Below are positions 7,764 to 16,240 of a stretch of DNA of 64,000 nucleotides, piece by piece (positions within the stretch are counted from its first letter, which is position 1; each line of letters opens with the position of its first letter). The stretch covers positions 62,001-126,000 of the forward strand of contig NZ_FNEY01000008.1 of NCBI RefSeq assembly GCF_900100305.1, written 5' to 3'. Origin of the DNA: Paracidovorax citrulli (GTDB lineage: Bacteria > Pseudomonadota > Gammaproteobacteria > Burkholderiales > Burkholderiaceae_C). The position numbers and the translations under genes were made by a program. The notes under the pieces were generated by a model. The model ran no database searches. It was not told the origin of the DNA and worked only from the letters and a program-made list of their open reading frames with translations.

Positions 7764-8333
7764 ATGAGCAAGGCCTTCACCAAGGAAACCGACAACGCTC
7801 CGGACGACGATGCGGAGTTCCCGTCCGCGCCCCCGTTGCCGGCCGGCAGCAAGAACTACATGACGCCGGCAGGCTATGCCCGCCTGCGGTCCGAGCTGCT
7901 CGACCTGATGGACAACGAGCGGCCCAAGGTGGTGGAGGTCGTCCACTGGGCGGCGAGCAATGGCGACCGGTCCGAGAACGGCGACTACCTCTACGGCAAG
8001 AAGCGGCTGCGGGAAATCGACCGGCGCATCCGGTTCCTGACCAAGCGGCTGGATCTCGCCGAGGTCGTGGACCCGTCGCTGCACCATGGCAGCGACCAGG
8101 TGTTCTTCGGTGCCACCGTGACCTACGTGGACGATCTGGACGTGGAGCGCACGGTCACCATCCTGGGCATCGACGAGGTGGACACCAGCCAGTCGCAGGT
8201 GAGCTGGGTGTCTCCCGTGGCGCGGGCGCTGCTCAAGGCGCGCGAGGGCGACGAGGTCCGGCTGGGCACGCCCGGCGGGCTGCGCGCGCTGGAGATCCTG
8301 CGGGTCGAATACCCGGCCGTGGCGCCGACCTGA
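7764..8333 (+). CDS. greB: Transcription elongation factor GreB
   Basis: GreB enters the RNA polymerase secondary channel and stimulates transcript cleavage in backtracked complexes. The 189-residue protein has an extra acidic N-terminus of about 30 residues, then the GreA/GreB coiled coil. The coil carries SENGDYLYGKKRLREID, the GreB signature with the catalytic acidic tip, and a C-terminal FKBP-like domain follows. The start ATG at 7764 gives MSKAFTKET; an alternative would shorten only the variable N-terminus. It is convergent with spoT across a strong hairpin. Confidence 0.93.
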   Translation: MSKAFTKETDNAPDDDAEFPSAPPLPAGSKNYMTPAGYARLRSELLDLMDNERPKVVEVVHWAASNGDRSENGDYLYGKKRLREIDRRIRFLTKRLDLAEVVDPSLHHGSDQVFFGATVTYVDDLDVERTVTILGIDEVDTSQSQVSWVSPVARALLKAREGDEVRLGTPGGLRALEILRVEYPAVAPT

Positions 8334-8347
8334 CGCCTTTGTGTTGT

Positions 8348-8380
8348 CGTCTTCACGTGCCCATTGAGGGCACGAAGACG
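8348..8380. terminator. Long hairpin between convergent greB and spoT
   Basis: CGTCTT (8348-8353) pairs with AAGACG (8375-8380) and CGTGCCC (8356-8362) with GGGCACG (8368-8374), separated by a two-base bulge and a 5-nt loop. There is no T-tract on either strand, so it is a candidate bidirectional or Rho-assisted end rather than a classical terminator. Confidence 0.55.
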
Positions 8381-8444
8381 GACATCGAGACGGTCGCAAA
8401 GACGAGCGCTTGACGGGGGGGCGGAAGGGCTCCCGCCCGTCGCC

Positions 8445-10712
8445 CTACAGCGACGGCAGGATGCGGAACGCGCGCAGCACGGCCGTGGTGCGGCGCAGGT
8501 TGCGCAGCGCCGCTTCGATATGGGCCTGGTCGCGCACGGCCACGACCAGCCGGAGGTCGGTGGTGTCCATGGCCTTTTCCTCGTCCATGTCGACGTGGAC
8601 GATGTCGGCTTCGGAGCTGGCCAGTTCCGCGGCGATGCGCGCGAGCACGCCCTTGCCGTTGGTGACCGTGACGACGATGCCCGTCTCGAACATGCGGGTG
8701 GGCTCGTCCGCCCAGTCGACGGTGATGAAGCGTTCGCTGTCCTTGTGCTGGAGCTTCTTGGCCACGCCGCATTGCGCGTTGTGGACCACGAGGCCCTCGC
8801 CGCGGCCGAGGTAGCCGACGATCGGGTCGCCCGGCACCGGCCGGCAGCAGCTGGCGTACTGCACCGAGGCGTTCTCGCTGCCGTCGAGCGTGACGCCGCC
8901 CTGCGAGACGTTCTCGTGCGAGGTGTAGCGCTCGCGGGTCAGCAGCAGCGCATCCGGGCGGTGGCCGTGCTCGGCCATCAGCACCATGAGGCGCTTGGCC
9001 ACGATGCCGGCGATGCGCTTGCCCAGGCCGATGTCGGTCATGAGTTCGGTGCGCGTGCGGTTGCCGGTGAAGCGCAGCAGCTTGTCCCAGAGGGCCTGGT
9101 TCTCGTCTTCCGAGGGCAGGCGCTCCAGCCCTTCGGCGCGCAGGGCCTGGGTGAGCAGCTTCTCGCCCAGGCCTGCGGATTCGGTGTGGGCGAGCGTCTT
9201 GAGGTAGTGGCGGATCTTCGAGCGGGCGCGCCCGGTGCGCACGAAGCCCAGCCACGCGGGGTTGGGCGTGGAGACGGGCGCGGTGATGATCTCCACCACG
9301 TCGCCGTTCTTCAGCTCGGTGCGCAGGGGAACCTGCTCGTTGTTGATCTTCGCGGCCGTCGCCCGGTCACCCACGTTGCTGTGGATGGCATAGGCGAAGT
9401 CCACGACGGTCGCGCCGCGGGGCAGGGCCATGATCTGGCTCTTGGGCGTGAACACGTAAACCGCGTCCGGGAACAGGTCCACCTTCACGTGGTCCCAGAA
9501 TTCGGCGGCGTCGCGCGTCTCGTTCTGGATGTCCAGCAGCGACTGCAGCCATTTGGTGCCCAGGCGTTCGGCCGTGCCGCCCTCGGCGTTCTCGGCCTTG
9601 TAGAGCCAGTGCGCCGCAACGCCGGCCTCGGCCACCACGTGCATCTCCTCGGTGCGCATCTGGAACTCGATGTTGACGCCGGAGGGGCCCACGAGCGTGG
9701 TGTGCAGCGATTGGTAGCCGTTGAGCTTGGCGATGGCGATGTGGTCCTTGAACCGGCCCGGCACGGGCTTGTAGAGCTGGTGGAGGACGCCCAGTGCGGT
9801 GTAGCAGTCGGTCACCGACGACACGATCACCCGGAAGCCGTAGATGTCCGTCACCTGGGCGAAGCTCAGGTGCTTGGTGTCCATCTTCTGGTAGATGGCG
9901 TAGAGCGTCTTTTCGCGGCCGGCGAGCCGGGCCTTCATGCCGATGCGGGCGAAGGCGGCGTCCACCTCGGCCTGCACCTTCTGGATGAGGTCGCGCCGGC
10001 GGTTGCGCGCCTTGTTCACGGCCTTGGAGAGGGTGGCGTAGCGCCAGGGATGCAGGTGCCGGAAGGACAGGTCCTGGAGCTCGCGGTAGGTCTGGTTCAG
10101 GCCCAGGCGGTGGGCGATGGGGGCGTAGATCTCGAGCGTCTCGGATGCGATGCGGCCCCACTTGGTGCGCGGCATGTCCGAGAGCGTGCGCATGTTGTGC
10201 GTGCGGTCCGCCAGCTTGATGAGGATGACACGCACGTCGCGCGCCATCGCCAGCAGCATCTTGCGGAAGGACTCGGCCTGGTTCTCCTCGCGGGTGTTGA
10301 ACTGCAGTTTGTCGAGCTTGGTGAGGCCGTCCACGAGTTCGGCGACCTGCGGGCCGAAGCGTTCCAGCAGGTCGGCCTTCGTGACGCCGCAGTCTTCCAT
10401 CGCATCGTGCAGCAGCGCTGCCATCAGGGCCTGGGCGTCGAGCTTCCAGGTGGCGCACTGGGCGGCCACCGCGATGGGATGGGTGATGTAGGGCTCGCCG
10501 CTGCTGCGCAGTTGCCCCAGGTGGGCCTTGTCGGCGAATTTGTAGGCCTGCCGCACCTGCTCGATGCTGGCCGCATCGAGGTAATCGAGGTTCTCGGTGA
10601 GCGAGGCGAAACTGGCGGCGGCCGCATTGGCGGCCGCCGCGGACGCGCCCGCCGCCGGGGCGCTGCCGGGGCGCGGCTCCGGGGCGGAGGGTTTGGTCAG
10701 GACCTCATTCAT
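8445..10712 (-). CDS. spoT: Bifunctional (p)ppGpp synthetase/hydrolase SpoT/Rel
   Basis: The 755-residue protein makes and degrades the alarmone (p)ppGpp. An Ala-rich N-terminus precedes an intact HD hydrolase domain (HDAMED at about residues 102-107). The synthetase domain follows, with YGFRVIV and YQSLHT, then TGS, helical, zinc-finger (CCRPVPGD) and ACT domains at the C-terminus. Because the HD residues are kept, it should hydrolyse as well as synthesise. It lies downstream of rpoZ, but a terminator between them indicates at least partly separate transcription. Start at 10712 gives MNEVLTKPSAP. Confidence 0.96.
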   Translation of the reverse strand: MNEVLTKPSAPEPRPGSAPAAGASAAAANAAAASFASLTENLDYLDAASIEQVRQAYKFADKAHLGQLRSSGEPYITHPIAVAAQCATWKLDAQALMAALLHDAMEDCGVTKADLLERFGPQVAELVDGLTKLDKLQFNTREENQAESFRKMLLAMARDVRVILIKLADRTHNMRTLSDMPRTKWGRIASETLEIYAPIAHRLGLNQTYRELQDLSFRHLHPWRYATLSKAVNKARNRRRDLIQKVQAEVDAAFARIGMKARLAGREKTLYAIYQKMDTKHLSFAQVTDIYGFRVIVSSVTDCYTALGVLHQLYKPVPGRFKDHIAIAKLNGYQSLHTTLVGPSGVNIEFQMRTEEMHVVAEAGVAAHWLYKAENAEGGTAERLGTKWLQSLLDIQNETRDAAEFWDHVKVDLFPDAVYVFTPKSQIMALPRGATVVDFAYAIHSNVGDRATAAKINNEQVPLRTELKNGDVVEIITAPVSTPNPAWLGFVRTGRARSKIRHYLKTLAHTESAGLGEKLLTQALRAEGLERLPSEDENQALWDKLLRFTGNRTRTELMTDIGLGKRIAGIVAKRLMVLMAEHGHRPDALLLTRERYTSHENVSQGGVTLDGSENASVQYASCCRPVPGDPIVGYLGRGEGLVVHNAQCGVAKKLQHKDSERFITVDWADEPTRMFETGIVVTVTNGKGVLARIAAELASSEADIVHVDMDEEKAMDTTDLRLVVAVRDQAHIEAALRNLRRTTAVLRAFRILPSL

Positions 10713-10753
10713 ACCCTGAAATGTAGCGTGCCCGTGCCCAGCCGGCCGAAGGC

Positions 10754-10779
10754 AAAAAAAAGCACCGCCTGGCGGTGCT
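10754..10779 (-). terminator. Rho-independent terminator after rpoZ
   Basis: On the minus strand AGCACCGC pairs with GCGGTGCT around a 3-nt loop (10761-10779), followed by seven T residues (10754-10760). It separates rpoZ from spoT, which many related genomes co-transcribe. Confidence 0.8.
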
Positions 10780-10816
10780 GTTGATCGGAGGCGCGCTGGA
10801 TGCGCGGTCGTCAGGA

Positions 10817-11020
10817 TCAGCCGGGCACCTTCTTGAGCATCTCCAGGCCGATCTTGCCTTCTGCGATCTCGCGCAGCGCCGTCACGGCGGGCTTGTTGCG
10901 GCTCTCGATCTTCGGGGCGTGGCCCTGGCTCAACATGCGCGCGCGGTACGTGGCTGCCAGGACGAGCTGGAAACGGTTCGGGATGTGCTCGAGGCAGTCT
11001 TCAACGGTGATGCGTGCCAT
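10817..11020 (-). CDS. rpoZ: RNA polymerase omega subunit
   Basis: Omega helps fold and assemble the beta' subunit of RNA polymerase and forms part of a ppGpp binding site. The 67-residue product starts [20 protein letters not shown] and contains the [10 protein letters not shown] segment and LREIAEGKI typical of proteobacterial omega. It lies 18 bases downstream of gmk and is followed by a terminator. The gmk-rpoZ-spoT order is the conserved proteobacterial arrangement. Confidence 0.96.
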   Translation of the reverse strand: MARITVEDCLEHIPNRFQLVLAATYRARMLSQGHAPKIESRNKPAVTALREIAEGKIGLEMLKKVPG

Positions 11021-11038
11021 GCGGATTCTCCTGGCGGT

Positions 11039-11659
11039 CTAGACGATATTGAGGGATTCGAAGGTGTCGGCCCGGGCCCGGCGCTGGGCTGCGTACTTGA
11101 GCCGCTGGGCGTGAACGACGGTTTTCAGGTCGAAAAGCGCCCGTTCGAAAAGCTCGTTGATTATAACGAAGTCGAATTTGGCGGCCTGCGCCATTTCGAC
11201 GGCCGCATTCTTGAGCCGCAACTCGATCACGTCGGGAGCATCTTCGCCGCGGCGCTCCAGCCGCGAGCGCAGTTCTTCCCAGCTCGGCGGCAGGATGAAG
11301 ATGAGCACGGCGTTGGAAAAGGCTTCCTTCACCTGCATGGCCCCCTGGAAGTCGATCTCGAGAATGACGTCCGCGCCCTGGCCGATGCGCTCCTCGATGC
11401 CCTTGCGGGAGGTGCCGTAGCGGCGGCCGTGGACGTGCGCCCACTCGATGAAGCCGTTGGCGGCGACCATGGCGTCGAACTCCTGCTCCGAGGTGAAGAA
11501 GTATTCGCGCCCATGCCGTTCCTGGCCGCGCGGCGGGCGCGTGGTGTGGGAAACGGAGGGCTGCACGTGGGAGTCGAGTTCGAGCAGGGCCTTGACCAGG
11601 CTCGACTTGCCTGCGCCGCTCGGCGCCGCCACTACGAAGAGATTTCCGGGATAGTCCAT
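11039..11659 (-). CDS. gmk: Guanylate kinase
   Basis: This enzyme phosphorylates GMP to GDP in purine salvage and synthesis. The 206-residue protein has the P-loop [10 protein letters not shown] near residue 12, the GMP-binding [11 protein letters not shown] and HGREYFF segments, and the [10 protein letters not shown] motif. The ATG at 11659 starts [17 protein letters not shown]. It lies between yicC and rpoZ, with about 43 bases to yicC. Confidence 0.96.
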   Translation of the reverse strand: MDYPGNLFVVAAPSGAGKSSLVKALLELDSHVQPSVSHTTRPPRGQERHGREYFFTSEQEFDAMVAANGFIEWAHVHGRRYGTSRKGIEERIGQGADVILEIDFQGAMQVKEAFSNAVLIFILPPSWEELRSRLERRGEDAPDVIELRLKNAAVEMAQAAKFDFVIINELFERALFDLKTVVHAQRLKYAAQRRARADTFESLNIV

Positions 11660-11702
11660 ACGGGATGTGCGCGGGCCGCTATCAAAACAGGAGAATTATC
11701 GC

Positions 11703-12614
11703 TCACTCGATGTTCTGGACCTGCTCGCGCATCTGCTCGATGAGCACTTTCATGTCCACGCTGATGCGGGTCAGTTCCATGGCGGCGGACTTGGAGCCGA
11801 GGGTATTGGCCTCGCGGTGCAGTTCCTGGATGAGGAAGTCCAGCCGCTTGCCGATCTCCCCGCCCTTCTTCAGCAGGCGCTCGATCTCGTCGAGGTGGGA
11901 GTCGAGGCGCGTGATCTCTTCCGCGACGTCGATGCGGATGGCGAAAGCGGTGGCTTCCGCGAGGGCGCGGTCCTGTGCGGCTTCGGGCACCGGCACGCCT
12001 TCGGTCAGCGCCATGGCTTCCTTCCAGCGCTCCAGGAAACGCTGGCGCTGCTGGTCCACGAGCTGGGGCACCAGGGGCGCGGCCTGTCGTGCCAGGTCGC
12101 GCAGTTGCTTCAGGCGGTCCTGCAGCATGGCGGAGAGCCGCTTGCCCTCGCGCTCGCGCGCCGCCACCAGGTCTTCCAGTGCCCGCTGGGCGAGGGCCTG
12201 GATGCCCTCGGGGCTCCAGGACGCGGAGGACGCCGCGGAACCCGCGCACAGGCGCAGCGCGTCGGCCACGGACAGTGGCGCGGCGGACGGCAGCCAGGCG
12301 CGGACGGAATCCTGCGCCGAGTTGAGTTGCTGCAGCATGCGCGCGGAGGGCGGAGCGATGAGGCCCTGGGCCTCCGATTCGATGGAGGCGCGCACCTCCA
12401 CCTTGCCGCGCTTGAGATGCTGCGTGACGAGGGCGCGCAGGCCGGGTTCCTGGGCCCGGAGTTCATCGGGCAGGCGGAAGGAGAGATCCAGGAAGCGGCT
12501 GTTGACGGAGCGGATCTCGATACCCAGGCGGGCGGGGCGGGCACCGCTGTCGGCATCGGTGGCGGAGGCTTCGAGCTGGGCGCTCGCGTAGCCGGTCATG
12601 CTGTAAACTGCCAT
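11703..12614 (-). CDS. yicC: YicC family endoribonuclease
   Basis: The 303-residue protein begins MAVYSMTGYAS and has the EIRSVNSRFLDLSFRLP block of the YicC N-terminal domain. Its DUF1732 C-terminal domain contains KGGEIGKRLDFLIQELHREANTLGSK. YicC proteins have been reported as RNases involved in small-RNA turnover; that role is taken from the family. The start at 12614 is chosen because it gives the conserved MTGY beginning; the open frame extends 42 codons further without coding signs. It is divergent from the kinase gene with 85 bases between. Confidence 0.92.
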   Translation of the reverse strand: MAVYSMTGYASAQLEASATDADSGARPARLGIEIRSVNSRFLDLSFRLPDELRAQEPGLRALVTQHLKRGKVEVRASIESEAQGLIAPPSARMLQQLNSAQDSVRAWLPSAAPLSVADALRLCAGSAASSASWSPEGIQALAQRALEDLVAAREREGKRLSAMLQDRLKQLRDLARQAAPLVPQLVDQQRQRFLERWKEAMALTEGVPVPEAAQDRALAEATAFAIRIDVAEEITRLDSHLDEIERLLKKGGEIGKRLDFLIQELHREANTLGSKSAAMELTRISVDMKVLIEQMREQVQNIE

Positions 12615-12699
12615 CGGACTTTTTCGGTGATTGCTTGCGATCCGGCGATTATCCGGGTTCCTTTTCCCGATCGGGACGCGTCCAGGTTTTTTCGCGAAT

Positions 12700-13722
12700 A
12701 TGTCAAAAATCAAGCCGGCCCCCCTGCCGCCCGACACCATGCTGGGCGGCTACCGCGTGGTACGCCGGCTCTCCTCCGGCGGCTTCGGCGTCGTGTACCT
12801 CGCAGTCGATGCGGAAGGCCAGCAGGTCGCCATCAAGGAGTACCTGCCTTCCTCCCTCGCCACGCGCTCGCCTGGCGAGCTGCTGCCCAAGGTGCCGCCC
12901 GAGAAGCTGTCGCTCTATCGACTCGGGCTCAAGAGCTTCTTCGAGGAAGGCCGCGCCCTGGCCCAGATATCCCACGCCTCCGTGGTCAGCGTGCTCAACT
13001 TCTTCCGGGAGAACGAGACCGTCTACATGGTGATGAACTACCTGGAAGGCGCCACGCTGCAGGATTTCATCATCACCGCGCGCGACCTGAAGACGCAGAA
13101 GGTGTTCCGCGAATCGACGATCCGCTCGCTGTTCGACGAGGTGCTGCGGGGCCTGCGCATCGTGCACCAGCACAAGATGCTGCACCTGGACATCAAGCCG
13201 GCCAACATCTTCATCACCGACGACAACAAGGCCGTGATGATCGACTTCGGGGCGGCGCGGGAGGTGCTGTCGAAGGAGGGCAACTTCATCCGGCCGATGT
13301 ACACGCCCGGCTTCGCGGCGCCGGAGATGTACCGGCGCGATTCCTCCATGGGTCCTTGGACCGACATCTACGCCATCGGCGCCTGCATCTATGCCTGCAT
13401 GCAGGGCTTTCCCCCGAACGAGGCGCCGCAGCGCGCCGAGAAGGACCGGCTGTCGCTCGCCCTGAGCAAGCTCCGGGGCGTCTATTCCGACAACCTCATC
13501 GAGGTGGTGGAGTGGTGCATGGCGCTCGATCCGCTCTCGCGCCCGCAATCCGTCTTCGCGCTGCAGAAGGAGTTGAGCCGCGAGGGCGAGCGCCGCTATA
13601 CCAAGCTGTCCGTCGGCGAGAAGATGCGGCTGCAGCTCGACACCCTGGTGTCGGATACCAAGAAGAACGTGCAGAAAGTGGGCGAGGCCACGCGCATCGG
13701 CGCAGGGGCGAAGCAGAAATGA
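12700..13722 (+). CDS. Eukaryotic-type serine/threonine protein kinase
   Basis: The 340-residue cytosolic protein has a complete kinase domain. It shows the Gly-rich loop LSSGGFGVVYLA, the catalytic Lys in VAIKEYLP, the loop HLDIKPANIF (with HLD in place of HRD), DFGAA as the Mg-binding motif, and TPGFAAPEM in the P+1 region. There is no transmembrane or extracellular sensor region. The stop overlaps the ATG of the following PP2C phosphatase (ATGA), so the two form an opposing pair. Substrates are unknown. The ATG at 12700 is preferred over 12631 because the domain begins soon after it. Confidence 0.9.
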   Translation: MSKIKPAPLPPDTMLGGYRVVRRLSSGGFGVVYLAVDAEGQQVAIKEYLPSSLATRSPGELLPKVPPEKLSLYRLGLKSFFEEGRALAQISHASVVSVLNFFRENETVYMVMNYLEGATLQDFIITARDLKTQKVFRESTIRSLFDEVLRGLRIVHQHKMLHLDIKPANIFITDDNKAVMIDFGAAREVLSKEGNFIRPMYTPGFAAPEMYRRDSSMGPWTDIYAIGACIYACMQGFPPNEAPQRAEKDRLSLALSKLRGVYSDNLIEVVEWCMALDPLSRPQSVFALQKELSREGERRYTKLSVGEKMRLQLDTLVSDTKKNVQKVGEATRIGAGAKQK

Positions 13723-14633
13723 AATTCTCGGTCTTCCAGGTGAGCCGCCGCGGCGGCCGCGAAATCAACGAGGACCGGATGGGCTATTGCTATACCCGGG
13801 AGTCCAGCCTCTTCGTGCTGGCCGACGGGATGGGGGGGCATCCGGACGGAGAGGTAGCCGCGCAGATCGCGGTGCAGACGGTTTCCGCCGCATTCCAGCG
13901 CCAGGCCAAACCCGTGCTGCCCTCGGTGGACGTCTTCCTGGCCGAGGCCCTGCTGGCCGCGCACCACCAGATACTGCGGTATGCCAGCGACCGGGGCATG
14001 CTGGACACGCCCCGCACCACGCTCGTGGCGGCGGTGGTGCAGTCGGGTAGTGCGAGCTGGGTGCATTGCGGGGACTCCCGCCTCTACATGGTCCGCTCCG
14101 GCGAACTGCTCACGCGCACCCGCGACCATTCCTACATGGAGCTGCGCAATGCCTCCCTGCCCGGCATGGACCGCATGAACCGCAACGTGCTGTTCACCTG
14201 CCTGGGGTCTCCGACCAAGCCCATCTACGACATCACGGGCCCTGTCGCGCTGGAGCAGGGCGACCGGCTGCTGCTGTGCTCCGACGGACTGTGGGGTGCG
14301 CTGGACGATGCTTCCATCGCGCGCCAGCTCGGGAGGCTGCCGGTATCCCAGGCGGTGCCGGAACTGGTGGAGGACGCCCTGCGCAGGGCGGGGGATAGCA
14401 GCGACAACGTCACGGTGGTGGCCATGGAGTGGGAAACTCCGGATACCTTCGAGTCCACACAGGGTATATCGACGCACAGCATCGGCGACGACGGTTTCGC
14501 CTCCACGATCCAGGCCGGACCGTTCGAGGCCGGTGCGGGCGACGAGCTGGACGATCTCGACGACGAGGCGATCGAACGCTCCATCGCCGAGATCAACGAG
14601 GCCATCCGCCGGTCGGCCGCGCGCAAGACCTGA
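13719..14633 (+). CDS. PP2C-family serine/threonine phosphatase
   Basis: The 304-residue protein has the metal-binding motifs of PP2C phosphatases: REINEDRMG, VLADGMGGH, VHCGDSRLYM and GDSSDNVTVV. After residue 240 a Ser/Asp/Glu-rich tail follows, with DELDDLDDEAIERSIAEIN. It should reverse phosphorylation by the kinase encoded immediately upstream, whose stop overlaps its ATG by four bases. Translational coupling suggests that a fixed kinase:phosphatase ratio matters. Confidence 0.92.
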   Translation: MKFSVFQVSRRGGREINEDRMGYCYTRESSLFVLADGMGGHPDGEVAAQIAVQTVSAAFQRQAKPVLPSVDVFLAEALLAAHHQILRYASDRGMLDTPRTTLVAAVVQSGSASWVHCGDSRLYMVRSGELLTRTRDHSYMELRNASLPGMDRMNRNVLFTCLGSPTKPIYDITGPVALEQGDRLLLCSDGLWGALDDASIARQLGRLPVSQAVPELVEDALRRAGDSSDNVTVVAMEWETPDTFESTQGISTHSIGDDGFASTIQAGPFEAGAGDELDDLDDEAIERSIAEINEAIRRSAARKT

Positions 14634-14782
14634 AAGCCCACGGCGCGGGCTGGCCGGGCGCGACGTCTGGCGCTGCCTGAGCCTGCGTTGCGTCCTCCGG
14701 TGCGGATCGCGCGCCTTCCATGCCGGTCGCGGGCCGGATGGCCCATTCACTCCCTTTCACGCCCTTTCACGCGGTGCAACCC

Positions 14783-15544
14783 ATGCCTTCATCTTCCCTT
14801 TCCCATCCTTTCGAGCGCAGCGCGGGCCGCGGCGTCGATGCCCTGCGCCCCGTGCGCATCACCCGCCACTACACCATGCACGCGGAAGGCTCGGTGCTGG
14901 TCGAGTTCGGACATACGAAGGTGCTGTGCACGGCTTCTGTCGAGGAGCGGGTGCCGCCGCACAAGCGCGGCAGCGGGGAAGGCTGGGTGACGGCGGAGTA
15001 CGGCATGCTGCCGCGCGCGACGCACACCCGCAGCGACCGCGAGGCCGCGCGGGGCAAGCAGAGCGGCCGCACGCAGGAAATCCAGCGCCTGATCGGCCGC
15101 AGCCTGCGGGCGGTGTTCGACCTGCGCGCGCTGGGCGAGCGCACCATCCAGCTCGATTGCGACGTGCTGCAGGCCGACGGCGGTACGCGCACGGCGGCCA
15201 TCACCGGTGCCTGGGTCGCCGCGCACGACGCCGTGTCGGCCCTGCTGGCGGGCGGGAAGATCGCCGCGTCGCCCATCACGGCGCCGCTGGCGGCCGTGTC
15301 CGTGGGCATCGTGCAGGGCACACCGCTGCTCGACCTGGAGTACACCGAGGATGTGCAGTGCGACACCGACATGAACGTCGTCATGATGGGCGGCGGCCGG
15401 TTCGTCGAAGTGCAGGGGACGGCGGAAGGCATCGCGTTCACGCGCAGCGAGATGGACCGGCTGCTCGACCTGGCCGCCCGGGGCGTGGACGCCCTCATCG
15501 CCCTGCAGCGGCAGGCGTTGTCGGCGCCGGCATCCGGCCTGTGA
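14783..15544 (+). CDS. rph: Ribonuclease PH
   Basis: RNase PH trims tRNA 3' ends phosphorolytically. The 253-residue protein has the [12 protein letters not shown] start, the [18 protein letters not shown] core, the [21 protein letters not shown] segment and the [19 protein letters not shown] active-site block. The ATG at 14783 is chosen because it gives the family's usual length. The gene lies 26 bases before rdgB, and rph-rdgB-hemW is a common beta-proteobacterial order. Confidence 0.96.
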   Translation: MPSSSLSHPFERSAGRGVDALRPVRITRHYTMHAEGSVLVEFGHTKVLCTASVEERVPPHKRGSGEGWVTAEYGMLPRATHTRSDREAARGKQSGRTQEIQRLIGRSLRAVFDLRALGERTIQLDCDVLQADGGTRTAAITGAWVAAHDAVSALLAGGKIAASPITAPLAAVSVGIVQGTPLLDLEYTEDVQCDTDMNVVMMGGGRFVEVQGTAEGIAFTRSEMDRLLDLAARGVDALIALQRQALSAPASGL

Positions 15545-15570
15545 ACCCCTTTCCCGAAAGCATTCCCACC

Positions 15571-16170
15571 ATGAAACTCGTCCTCGCATCCAACAACCGC
15601 GGCAAGCTGGCCGAGCTGCAGAGCATGTTCTCTCCCCTGGGCGTGGAGCTGGTACGGCAGGCGGATCTCGGCGTGGGCGAGGCGGACGAGCCCTTCCATA
15701 CCTTCGTGGAGAATGCGCTGGCCAAGGCGCGTTTCGCCGCGGAGCACACCGGGCTGCCGGCGCTGGCCGACGATGCGGGCCTGTGCGTGGATGCCTTCGG
15801 GGGACAGCCGGGCGTGCAGACGGCTTATTACGCCACCCGTTTCGGCTACGAGAAGGGCGACGCGAACAACGTGCGTGCGTTGCTGGAGCAGATGCGGGGC
15901 GTCGCTTCGCGGCGGGCGGCGATGGTGAGCACGCTCGTGGCCGTGCGCAGTCCCGACGATCCGGAACCTCTCATCGCCGTGGGCCGGGTGGTCGGAGAGA
16001 TCGCCACGGAGCCGCGCGGCGACGGGGGCTTCGGCTTCGATCCGGTGATGTTCATCCCGGAGTTCGGCAAGACGTTCGCCGAGTTGCCCGTGGAGGTGAA
16101 GAACGCGCACAGCCACCGGGGGCGGTCCGCGCAGCAGATGCTCGCGCTCATGCGGGAACGCTGGTTCTGA
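15571..16170 (+). CDS. rdgB: dITP/XTP pyrophosphatase RdgB
   Basis: This enzyme removes non-canonical purine nucleotides (dITP, XTP) from the pool by hydrolysis to monophosphates. The 199-residue protein starts MKLVLASNNRGKLAEL, the substrate-loop signature of the HAM1 family, and carries TFVENALAKAR, ADDAGLCVDAFGG and GGFGFDPVM. The start at 15571 is unambiguous. It sits between rph and hemW in the same orientation. Confidence 0.96.
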   Translation: MKLVLASNNRGKLAELQSMFSPLGVELVRQADLGVGEADEPFHTFVENALAKARFAAEHTGLPALADDAGLCVDAFGGQPGVQTAYYATRFGYEKGDANNVRALLEQMRGVASRRAAMVSTLVAVRSPDDPEPLIAVGRVVGEIATEPRGDGGFGFDPVMFIPEFGKTFAELPVEVKNAHSHRGRSAQQMLALMRERWF

Positions 16171-16240
16171 TCCACCCGGCACCCCGGCCCGAACGCCTTT
16201 TCCCCTCCGGCATTTCCCGTCTTCCTCTGCTTTCCATCCC

